Below the pieces are notes generated by a model that was given only the letters and a program-made list of their open reading frames with translations, made no database searches and was not told where the DNA came from. From Bacteroidales bacterium (GTDB taxonomy: Bacteria; Bacteroidota; Bacteroidia; Bacteroidales; Bacteroidaceae), in the NCBI GenBank assembly GCA_004557285.1, contig SFEK01000046.1, positions 1 through 14,309 of the forward strand: a stretch of 14,309 bases of DNA, read 5' to 3'. Shown here one piece after another: positions 1 through 6,839 of this stretch. A program made the translations under genes and the position numbers. Every line of letters starts with the position of its first letter. The stretch's first letter is position 1.

Positions 1-135
1 TGGGAACCCTCGTTGCAGTTTGAGGAGGGCATTGAGAAGACCGTGAAATGGTATCTCGAGAACCAGGAATGGATGGACAATGTGACCTCTGGTGATTACC
101 AGAAGTATTACGAGAACATGTACAGCGGAAGATGA
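1..135 (+). CDS. rfbB: dTDP-glucose 4,6-dehydratase, C-terminal end (partial)
   Basis: The window opens inside this gene; reading from base 1 gives 44 codons and a TGA at 133-135. The visible tail (WEPSLQFEEGIEKTVKWYLE followed by a WMDNV...YYENMY stretch) is the typical C-terminus of RfbB/RmlB, a short-chain dehydrogenase-fold enzyme that converts dTDP-glucose to dTDP-4-keto-6-deoxyglucose in the cytoplasm. The NAD-binding and catalytic parts lie upstream of the window, so the call rests on the tail plus context. The downstream ketoisomerase and aminotransferase genes use the product of this enzyme. The stop overlaps the purT start by four bases (ATGA), which suggests translational coupling. 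Another sugar 4,6-dehydratase of the same superfamily is possible but less likely. Confidence 0.82.
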   Translation, partial: WEPSLQFEEGIEKTVKWYLENQEWMDNVTSGDYQKYYENMYSGR

Positions 136-1316
136 AGAAAATATTGTTGTTAGGTTCAGGCGAACTGGGCAAGGAATTTGTCATTGCCGCCAAGAGGGCG
201 GGACAATATGTGGTGGCTTGCGACCGATATGAGGGGGCACCTGCCATGCAGGTGGCCGACGAGTGCGAGGTGTTCTCCATGCTCGACGGCGAGGCCCTCG
301 ATGCCGTGGTGCGCAAGCACCGCCCCGACATCATTGTGCCTGAGATAGAGGCCATACGCACCGAACGCCTTTTCGACTATGAGGGGCAGGGGATGCAGGT
401 GGTGCCCAGTGCCAAGGCAGTGAACTATACCATGAACCGCCGTGCCATTCGCGACCTTGCCGCCAAGGAACTGGGGTTGCGCACGGCGAAATATTTCTAC
501 GCCAAGACGTATGACGAATTCAGGCGTGCCGCCGACGAGATAGGTTTCCCCTGTGTGGTCAAGCCGTTGATGTCGTCGAGCGGACACGGACAGAGCTATG
601 TGCATGACGAGGGAGAGCTTCAGCAGGCCTTCAACGAGGCGATGAAAGGCAGCCGTGGTGATGTGAGAGAAGTCATCATCGAAGAGTTCATCGATTTTGA
701 TTCAGAGTTCACGTTGCTCACTGTTACCCAGAAAAACGGTCCCACACTGTTCTGTCCTCCCATCGGCCATGTGCAGAAGAAGGGCGACTACCGCGAGAGT
801 TGGCAGCCCTACAAAATAGCTGACGAGGCGTTGGCCCAGGCGCAGCATATTGCTGCCGAAGTGACCAAGGCGCTCACGGGAGCAGGCATCTGGGGCGTGG
901 AGTTCTTCCTCACCAAGCAAGGAGAGGTGATTTTCTCTGAATTGTCGCCAAGACCCCATGACACCGGTATGGTGACGCTCGGGCATACCACCAATCTCAG
1001 CGAGTTTGAGCTCCATTTCCGTGCCGTGATGGGATTGCCCATTGCAGGCATAAAACTTGAACATGCCGGTGCCAGTGCCGTGGTGCTCTCGCCCAAGGAG
1101 TGTTACTGCCCCCTTGACTATCATCTTGACGATGCTCTCAAGCAGGAGAATACCCGTGTGCGCATCTTCGGCAAGCCCGAGGCTCATGTGGGCCGACGCA
1201 TGGGAGTGGTGTTGTGTTATGGCGATGTGGATGCCGACACCAATGAGCTGCGCGACAAGGCAAAGGCAGCCGCCAAGACTATCCTGGGCACCGACCCCTA
1301 CGAGACCTTCGGTTGA
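132..1316 (+). CDS. purT: Formate-dependent phosphoribosylglycinamide formyltransferase (GAR transformylase 2)
   Basis: PurT ligates formate to glycinamide ribonucleotide using ATP, the third step of de novo purine synthesis, without formyl-tetrahydrofolate. The 394-residue product is close to the E. coli length (about 392). It has an N-terminal Rossmann-like pre-ATP-grasp domain (LLGSGELGKE at 6-15), an ATP-grasp domain from about residue 110 with the glycine-rich loop SSSGHGQSY, the EEFIDFDSEFTLLTV segment, and the metal-binding glutamates in GVEFF and FSELSPRPHDTG. All family landmarks look intact, so it should be active. The start overlaps the rfbB stop as ATGA. A purine gene inside a dTDP-sugar block is odd: the next gene downstream, after a 91-base gap, returns to sugar synthesis. 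I see no sign that its substrate has changed. Confidence 0.95.
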   Translation: MKKILLLGSGELGKEFVIAAKRAGQYVVACDRYEGAPAMQVADECEVFSMLDGEALDAVVRKHRPDIIVPEIEAIRTERLFDYEGQGMQVVPSAKAVNYTMNRRAIRDLAAKELGLRTAKYFYAKTYDEFRRAADEIGFPCVVKPLMSSSGHGQSYVHDEGELQQAFNEAMKGSRGDVREVIIEEFIDFDSEFTLLTVTQKNGPTLFCPPIGHVQKKGDYRESWQPYKIADEALAQAQHIAAEVTKALTGAGIWGVEFFLTKQGEVIFSELSPRPHDTGMVTLGHTTNLSEFELHFRAVMGLPIAGIKLEHAGASAVVLSPKECYCPLDYHLDDALKQENTRVRIFGKPEAHVGRRMGVVLCYGDVDADTNELRDKAKAAAKTILGTDPYETFG

Positions 1317-1407
1317 ACGGCTTTGGCCAGACGGGCATGATCATGCTGGGGACAGGAGCATTGGCTTGCCGTAAACCCTGTTACTGGAATTTGCAAAAAT
1401 TGAAAAA

Positions 1408-1818
1408 ATGAAGATAGGTGAAATATTGGAACTGCCCAAGATTTGCGACCCCCGTGGCAATCTTACCGTGGCGGAACAGTGGAAGAATGTACCCTTTGAG
1501 GTGAAAAGGGTATATTGGACATACGATGTGCCATCGGGTGAACGTCGTGGCGGACATGCCCACAAGGAATGCGTGGAATTGATCATCGCAGTGAGTGGTT
1601 CGTTTACCGTTACGTTGAACGATGGTTGCGGCAACAAGGTGGATTATCACCTCAACCACCCATGGCAGGGTTTGCTCGTGCATACCGGCATCTGGCGGAC
1701 ACTGGAGGATTTTTCCTCAGGAGCAGTATGTCTTGTGCTCGCCTCAGAACTGTATGACGAGAACGACTATATCTACGAATATGATGATTTCTTGAAATAC
1801 GTCGGATGTTCGAAATAA
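1408..1818 (+). CDS. fdtA: dTDP-4-keto-6-deoxyglucose 3,4-ketoisomerase, cupin fold (FdtA/QdtA family)
   Basis: This 136-residue cupin is of the sugar 3,4-ketoisomerase family (WxcM-like/FdtA). It moves the keto group of dTDP-4-keto-6-deoxyglucose from C4 to C3, preparing it for C3 amination. The signature RGGHAHK is present with H50 and H52, the paired active-site histidines of the family, followed by the cupin strand LIIAVSGSFTV and a DGCG turn. The C-terminal half (HPWQGLLVHTGIWRTLEDFS) also fits. FdtA (galacto product, Fuc3N route) and QdtA (gluco product, Qui3N route) differ in stereochemistry, and I cannot separate them by eye, so the symbol is provisional. The ATG at 1408 places the conserved N-terminus correctly. 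The last 13 bases overlap the next gene. Confidence 0.88.
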   Translation: MKIGEILELPKICDPRGNLTVAEQWKNVPFEVKRVYWTYDVPSGERRGGHAHKECVELIIAVSGSFTVTLNDGCGNKVDYHLNHPWQGLLVHTGIWRTLEDFSSGAVCLVLASELYDENDYIYEYDDFLKYVGCSK

Positions 1819-2792
1819 TCAAATACAGCGAAAGCCGCATGGCGGAATGGAATGATTTTGTCAAGAAGGCCAAGAATGGTTCGTTTCTTCTTGACCGCCG
1901 TTACATGGACTATCATGCCGACCGTTTCAGCGACTTCTCGCTCATGTTTTATCTCAAGGGACGGCTTTATGCGCTGCTTCCTGCCCATGTGACGGGCGAC
2001 ACCCTCTATTCGCATCAAGGACTGACCTATGGAGGATTGTTGCTTGACTGCAGAGCCAAGACCGCCGAGGTGTGCCAACTGTTTAGCCAACTTGATGCCT
2101 TCCTTTCGTCGAAGGGCATCGGCAAGGTGCTGTACAAACCCTCACCCTGGATTTATGCCTCGCAGGGAGCCGAAGAAGATTTGTATGCCATAGTGAAGGT
2201 GTGCCATGCCACCCTGGTGGGGCGTGATGTGGCCACGATCATCTTTTTGCACGACCGTATTCCCTTTTCCGAGTTGCGCCGACGCTGCATGCGCAAGGGA
2301 CAGCGACAGGGCATCACCGTGGCAGAAAGTGAGGATTATGCCGCATTCTGGAAAATACTTGACGACAATCTTGAAGCCAAATATGGGGTGAAGCCCGTGC
2401 ATAGTTGTGCTGAAATACAATTGTTGGCCTCCCGTTTCCCCCGCAACATCAAACTGTATATGGCCTGCCTGGGCGAGCAGCCGCTGGCCGGAGTCGTGCT
2501 GTTTGAAAATGCCAACATGGTGCATGTCCAATATATATCGGCCACTCCCGAAGGCAAGCGTCTTGGGGCTTTGGATGTGGTGTTCGCCGAACTGATTACA
2601 CATCGCTATGCCCACCTTGACTATTTTGATTTCGGCAAAAGCACTGAGCGGCATGGCGAATACCTCAACGAACAGCTGATATTCCAGAAAGAGGGATTTG
2701 GAGGCAGGGCGGTGTGCTATGATACCTATGTGTGGACTGTCGGTGCAGGCCTTGTCGCCAAAAAACAAAACAATGACAATCAAGGAAAATGA
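1806..2792 (+). CDS. GNAT-superfamily N-acyltransferase, Acetyltransf_6/FemAB-like, likely acting on the 3-amino sugar
   Basis: A 328-residue protein with the layout of FemAB/BioF2-like GNAT enzymes (Acetyltransf_6): an N-terminal lobe that binds no obvious cofactor, a basic CMRKGQRQGI segment near residue 160, then a C-terminal GNAT core with VQYISATPEGKRLGALDVVF and FDFGKSTE (residues 276-281 FGKSTE). Relatives with this same C-terminal pattern are common in Bacteroidetes glycan loci. It starts inside fdtA (13-base overlap) and its stop overlaps the fdtB start by four bases. That position suggests it acylates the amino sugar made by the FdtA/FdtB pair, taking the place of the left-handed beta-helix transacetylase FdtC. 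The substrate and donor are inferred; amino-acyl transfer or a different amine acceptor cannot be excluded. No signal peptide, so cytoplasmic. Confidence 0.75.
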   Translation: MFEIIKYSESRMAEWNDFVKKAKNGSFLLDRRYMDYHADRFSDFSLMFYLKGRLYALLPAHVTGDTLYSHQGLTYGGLLLDCRAKTAEVCQLFSQLDAFLSSKGIGKVLYKPSPWIYASQGAEEDLYAIVKVCHATLVGRDVATIIFLHDRIPFSELRRRCMRKGQRQGITVAESEDYAAFWKILDDNLEAKYGVKPVHSCAEIQLLASRFPRNIKLYMACLGEQPLAGVVLFENANMVHVQYISATPEGKRLGALDVVFAELITHRYAHLDYFDFGKSTERHGEYLNEQLIFQKEGFGGRAVCYDTYVWTVGAGLVAKKQNNDNQGK

Positions 2793-3922
2793 TTAAATAT
2801 CTCGATTTACAACAACTCACCATGCTCCATGGCGATGAGATACATCAGGCGGTGAGGCGTGTGGTGGACAGCGGATGGTTTCTTACAGGTCAAGAGAACA
2901 AACGGTTTGAGGAGGCTTATGCCCGATACACCGGCACCTCTTATTGTGTGGGTTGCGGCAATGGGTTGGATGCCCTCACCTTGATATTCCAAGCCTACAA
3001 GGAAATGGGGGTGATGCACGATGGTGATGAGGTGATTGTGCCTGCCAACACCTACATAGCCTCTATATTGGCCATCAGTCAAAACGGGCTTGTGCCTGTG
3101 CTGGTAGAGCCTGATGAACACACGTTCCAGATAGACGACTCGCTCATCCAGCAGGCCATCACGCCCAAGACCAAGGCCGTGCTCATCGTGCATCTTTACG
3201 GACAATGTGCCTATACCCCGCTCATTGCCCGTGTGTGCCATGAACACCGGCTCAAACTGGTGGAAGACAACGCACAGGCCCATGGACAGGTGTGGAAAGG
3301 CTGCAACACGGACGGGACTGACGCCAAGGCAGGAACAAGGACCGGTGCCCTTGGTGATGCCGCAGGACATAGCTTCTACCCCGGAAAAAATCTCGGAGCC
3401 CTGGGTGATGCTGGAGCCGTGACCACCAACGACGAGCAGCTGGCCACCCTGGTGAGGACATTGGGCAATTATGGCTCGTCCAGGAAATATGTTTTTGACT
3501 ACCGTGGAAAAAACAGTCGTATGGACGAAATCCATGCCGCCGTGTTGGGGGTCAAACTCAAATATCTTGACCAGGAAAACCGTTGCCGCAAGGAGATGGC
3601 CATGCAATACGCCACTCAGGTGCACAACACCGAGCTGCGGTTGCCGTCGTTGGACTATTGTCGGAGCAGCGTACACCACATTTTCCCTGTGATGAGTCAT
3701 CGGCGCGACGAACTGCAACGCTTTCTGGCAGCACACGGCGTGCAGACACTCATCCATTATCCCATTCCACCCCATCAGCAGCAGTGCTACTCGTCGTGGG
3801 CCGGTCGGTCGTTGCCCATCACCGAGAAAATACACAGAGAAGAACTGAGCATCCCGCTCAATCCCACGCTCAGCAGTGATGACATGGCACAAATCATCCG
3901 TCTGCTCAACGCATTTCATTGA
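2789..3922 (+). CDS. fdtB: PLP-dependent dTDP-3-keto-6-deoxyhexose aminotransferase, DegT/DnrJ/EryC1/StrS family (FdtB/QdtB type)
   Basis: This 377-residue protein matches the sugar aminotransferase family in length and motifs. Visible are the substrate/cofactor strand GNGLDALTL, the segment DEVIVPANTYIAS, the PLP-ring aspartate D160 in VEDNAQAHG, and the Schiff-base lysine K200 in HSFYPGKNLGALGDAGA. Near the C-terminus is the family pattern HYPIPPHQQ. It would transfer an amino group from glutamate to C3 of the FdtA product, giving dTDP-Fuc3N or dTDP-Qui3N in the cytoplasm. The stretch between D160 and K200 holds a Gly/Thr/Asp-rich loop (about residues 168-187) that seems longer than in most relatives. 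The start overlaps the upstream stop by four bases. Assignment to C3 rather than C4 amination depends on the neighbouring ketoisomerase. Confidence 0.88.
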   Translation: MIKYLDLQQLTMLHGDEIHQAVRRVVDSGWFLTGQENKRFEEAYARYTGTSYCVGCGNGLDALTLIFQAYKEMGVMHDGDEVIVPANTYIASILAISQNGLVPVLVEPDEHTFQIDDSLIQQAITPKTKAVLIVHLYGQCAYTPLIARVCHEHRLKLVEDNAQAHGQVWKGCNTDGTDAKAGTRTGALGDAAGHSFYPGKNLGALGDAGAVTTNDEQLATLVRTLGNYGSSRKYVFDYRGKNSRMDEIHAAVLGVKLKYLDQENRCRKEMAMQYATQVHNTELRLPSLDYCRSSVHHIFPVMSHRRDELQRFLAAHGVQTLIHYPIPPHQQQCYSSWAGRSLPITEKIHREELSIPLNPTLSSDDMAQIIRLLNAFH

Positions 3923-3975
3923 TGAAAATCCTACAATACATAGCTATATATCAACATTCCAAATACATACACGAC

Positions 3976-4617
3976 ATGACAACAACACCCAAAGACATAC
4001 GAAACAATCTGCTTGGTCAAAAACTGGTGGACAACCTGAAGAAACGCCACTTCGAGGCCTTCTTCTGCCCCACTGCCCAAGAGGCCGTGGAAAAGGTTTC
4101 CGCACTGATACCCGACAACAGTAGTGTGACATGGGGAGGCTCCATGACCATCCGCGACATGGGGCTCACACGGTTGCTCCATCAGCGGTCCCTCCGCATC
4201 CTTGACCGTGATGAGGCCCAAGACCGCAGTGAGGCGCAGCAAATCTACCGTGAGGCTTTTTCTTGCGACTATTATTTGACCAGTGCCAATGCCATCAGCG
4301 AGGATGGTGTCATCGTGAATATCGACGGCAATGGCAACAGAGTGGCTGCCATGACATTCGGACCGGAACATGTGATCATCGTGGCAGGACTGAACAAGGT
4401 GACACAAGATGTGAACAGTGCCTTGGCACGGGCACGCTCTACCGCAGCGCCAATCAATACCGCCCGTTTCGATATCAACACCCCCTGCAAGATAGATGGC
4501 GTGTGTCACAACTGCCATTCGGTGGATTGCATCTGCAACTATATCCATTTCATGAGAAATTCACATCCCGCAGGCCGGCACATCGTGGTGCTGGTAGGTG
4601 AAGATTTGGGCTATTGA
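3976..4617 (+). CDS. LUD-domain protein (LutC/YkgG-related, DUF162) with C-terminal cysteine cluster
   Basis: A 213-residue LUD-domain protein. Recognisable features are the segment VTWGGSMTIRDMG, the strand ISEDGVIVNIDGNGNRVAA, and a C-terminus VVLVGEDLGY. Just before the end are five cysteines (C171, C177, C180, C185, C187; spacing C-x5-C-x2-C-x4-C-x-C), a pattern seen in stand-alone LUD proteins and possibly a metal or Fe-S site. LutC takes part in lactate oxidation together with LutA and LutB, but neither partner is in this window, so the cellular role is unknown. I chose the ATG at 3976. The frame is open back to TTG 3919/ATG 3922 beside the fdtB stop, but the extra codons are A/T-rich and look like untranslated sequence, whereas MTTTPKDIRNNLLG fits the family start. 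Co-transcription with fdtB is likely; a functional link is not shown. Confidence 0.82.
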   Translation: MTTTPKDIRNNLLGQKLVDNLKKRHFEAFFCPTAQEAVEKVSALIPDNSSVTWGGSMTIRDMGLTRLLHQRSLRILDRDEAQDRSEAQQIYREAFSCDYYLTSANAISEDGVIVNIDGNGNRVAAMTFGPEHVIIVAGLNKVTQDVNSALARARSTAAPINTARFDINTPCKIDGVCHNCHSVDCICNYIHFMRNSHPAGRHIVVLVGEDLGY

Positions 4618-4651
4618 GACGCAAGGATATTTTCAGGCAAGAAGGTAAATC

Positions 4652-6748
4652 ATGATTGTTTGTATTGCAGAGAAACCAAGTGTGGCCAAGGATATCGCAC
4701 GTATTATCGGTGCCACCGCATCGCACAACGGCTACATGGAGGGAAATGGCTATCAGGTGACATGGACTTTCGGACATCTGTGCACATTGAAAGAACCCGA
4801 CGACTATACCCCGATGTGGAAACGATGGAGCCTCGGCTCGCTGCCCATGTTGCCCCCGAGGTTTGGCATCAAACTGATCGACGACGAGGGCATACGCAGG
4901 CAGTTTGCCGTGATTGAAAAACTGATGCAGAAGGCCGATGGCATCATCAACTGCGGCGACGCCGGCCAAGAAGGTGAACTCATCCAACGCTGGGTGATGC
5001 AAAAGGCACAGGCCAAATGCCCCGTGAGAAGGCTCTGGATTTCGTCGATGACCGACGAGGCCATCAAGGAGGGATTCCAAACCTTGCGTGACCAGCAGGA
5101 TTACCAGCCGCTTTATCTGGCAGGACTCAGTAGGGCCATTGGCGACTGGATATTGGGCATGAACGCCACAAGACTTTATACGCTGAAATACGGCCAAAAC
5201 CGTCAGGTGCTCTCTATCGGCAGGGTGCAGACACCCACCTTGGCCCTTATCGTCAACCGTCAGAAAGAAATCGACCAGTTTGTGCCTGAACCCTATTGGG
5301 TGCTTTCCACGGTGTATCGCGACACCCTGTTCACCGCCACCAAGGGCAAGTTCGCCAGCAAGGAAGATGGCGAACAATATTTTGCACAAATCGCCGACCA
5401 GCCCTTTGTGGTGACCAAGGTGGAGAAAAAACCTGGCAAGGAGGCACCGCCACATCTCTACGACCTCACCTCGCTGCAGGTGGATTGCAACAAGAAATAT
5501 TCGATGAGCGCAGAATTGACGCTCAACATCATACAGTCGCTGTATGAGAAGAAACTCACCACCTATCCGCGTGTTGACACCCAGTATTTGAGTGATGACA
5601 TCTATCCCAAATGTGCCGCCACGCTGAAAGGTTTGAGAGGATATGAATCGCTGGCATTGCCGCTTTTGCAACAACCGTTGCCCAAGAGCAAGAGGGTGTT
5701 TGACACCTCTAAGGTCACCGACCACCATGCCATTATCCCTACAGGTGTGCCGGCCAACAACCTGACCGACATGGAGCGGCATGTCTATGATTTGGTGGCA
5801 CGCCGGTTCATCAGCGTGTTTTATCCCGACTGCAAATTTTCTACCACCACGGTGCTGGCCGAAACAGGTGGCGTGGAATTCAAGGCCACGGGCAAGGTGA
5901 TCGTTGACCCGGGATGGCGTGTGGTGTATGCCAAAGAGGTGCAGCCGGTGGATGACAACGCCCAGAAGAACGAACAGGAAGAGCGCACGCTGCCGCCTTT
6001 TGAAAAAGGAGAAAGCGGACCTCATGCGCCTACGCTCACGGAGAAACTCACCACGCCACCCAAATATTACACCGAGGCCACCCTGCTGCGAGCCATGGAG
6101 ACCGCAGGAAAATTCGTTGACGACGAGGCCTTGCGCGCCGCACTGAAAGAGAACGGCATCGGGCGACCGTCGTCGAGGGCCAATATCATCGAAACCCTCT
6201 TCAAGCGCAAATACATCAGAAGGGAGCGGAAAAACATTGTGGCCACGCCTACAGGCATCGACTTGATAGATGTGATCAAGGAGGATTTGCTGAAAAGTTG
6301 CGAACTGACAGGGATATGGGAGAAAAAGCTGCGCGACATTGAGCACCGGCAGTATGATGCTGCCTTGTTCATTGACGAACTCAAGGCACAAATCACCCAG
6401 ATTGTCAAAGATGTGCTTGCCGACTCGTCCAATCGCCGGCTCACCCTGTTGGGCGATGATGACCTCAAGGCCAAACACAAGAAGAAAAAAACAGCCAAGA
6501 CTTCTGCCAAGTCGCAGACTCAGGAAAAGACTACTGCCACAAGTGCTGCCAAGTCCGCTTCCCCAATACCGATCAAGGGTCAGGCTTCAACCCAGCCCCT
6601 GGGCGAGACTCCGGCCCCGGTTGCCGATGCTGTTGTGGGTTCGCCATGCCCCAAATGCCATCAGGGGCATCTCATCAAGGGCAAAACTGCCTATGGATGT
6701 TCGCGCTGGCGTGAAGGGTGTGATTATCGTCAGCCGTTTGGCAATTAA
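4652..6748 (+). CDS. topB: DNA topoisomerase III (type IA)
   Basis: The enzyme relaxes and decatenates DNA by passing a strand through a transient 5'-phosphotyrosine break. The 698-residue product has the TOPRIM domain at the N-terminus (E7 in CIAEKPSVAKD; acidic motif DAGQEGE at 103-109), the core with catalytic Y305 in the motif YPRVDT, and the domain-closing segment GIGRPSSRANIIETL. After about residue 605 comes a Lys/Thr/Ser/Ala-rich linker. A single C4 zinc ribbon follows (C666, C669, C683, C690). The family's second TOPRIM aspartate (DxDxEG) is glycine here (G105). A good Shine-Dalgarno-like AAGAAGG at 4639-4645, six bases before the ATG, supports the start. It is separated by 34 bases from the LUD gene and has no functional tie to the sugar genes. 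A plasmid/ICE topB paralog is possible, but the setting looks chromosomal. Confidence 0.95.
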   Translation: MIVCIAEKPSVAKDIARIIGATASHNGYMEGNGYQVTWTFGHLCTLKEPDDYTPMWKRWSLGSLPMLPPRFGIKLIDDEGIRRQFAVIEKLMQKADGIINCGDAGQEGELIQRWVMQKAQAKCPVRRLWISSMTDEAIKEGFQTLRDQQDYQPLYLAGLSRAIGDWILGMNATRLYTLKYGQNRQVLSIGRVQTPTLALIVNRQKEIDQFVPEPYWVLSTVYRDTLFTATKGKFASKEDGEQYFAQIADQPFVVTKVEKKPGKEAPPHLYDLTSLQVDCNKKYSMSAELTLNIIQSLYEKKLTTYPRVDTQYLSDDIYPKCAATLKGLRGYESLALPLLQQPLPKSKRVFDTSKVTDHHAIIPTGVPANNLTDMERHVYDLVARRFISVFYPDCKFSTTTVLAETGGVEFKATGKVIVDPGWRVVYAKEVQPVDDNAQKNEQEERTLPPFEKGESGPHAPTLTEKLTTPPKYYTEATLLRAMETAGKFVDDEALRAALKENGIGRPSSRANIIETLFKRKYIRRERKNIVATPTGIDLIDVIKEDLLKSCELTGIWEKKLRDIEHRQYDAALFIDELKAQITQIVKDVLADSSNRRLTLLGDDDLKAKHKKKKTAKTSAKSQTQEKTTATSAAKSASPIPIKGQASTQPLGETPAPVADAVVGSPCPKCHQGHLIKGKTAYGCSRWREGCDYRQPFGN

Positions 6749-6797
6749 TTATTAGCCTGACGCAATAAAAACAGCAAAACAAGGTTATAAATGAAGA

Positions 6798-6822
6798 GCA
6801 GGTGGAGAGGTATGCCACCTGC
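6798..6822 (+). promoter_or_regulatory. Inverted repeat / hairpin in the porE leader
   Basis: GCAGGTGG at 6798-6805 is the exact reverse complement of CCACCTGC at 6815-6822, leaving a nine-base loop. The stem is GC-rich and ends 17 bases before the ATG of the PorE-like gene. There is no T-tract after it, so it does not look like an intrinsic terminator. It may be an mRNA leader structure, a transcription end processed by other means, or a protein-binding palindrome. The rest of the gap (6749-6839) is A/T-rich with no clear TAnnTTTG box. Confidence 0.5.
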
Positions 6823-6839
6823 CTGTAAATATCATCAGC

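Noticed and set aside
1361..1393. Promoter-like TTGGC and GGAATTTG in the purT-fdtA gap
   Set aside because: The -7 match lacks the TA of TAnnTTTG and the spacing (22) is long; not strong enough to list, though an internal promoter cannot be excluded.
2807..3919. A 370-codon minus-strand open frame opposite fdtB
   Set aside because: Same frame-shadow effect; the sense gene carries all catalytic motifs of a sugar aminotransferase and the antisense product shows none.
3919..3975. N-terminal extension of the LUD gene from TTG 3919 or ATG 3922
   Set aside because: The added codons are A/T-rich, with Ile/Tyr/His-rich translation unlike the family, and the ATG at 3976 gives the expected N-terminus.
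4550..6478. A 642-codon open frame on the minus strand opposite topB
   Set aside because: It lies fully antisense to an intact, motif-rich topB gene, and its translation is rich in His, Gly, Leu and Arg without any family motif. It is explained by codon bias in the sense gene.
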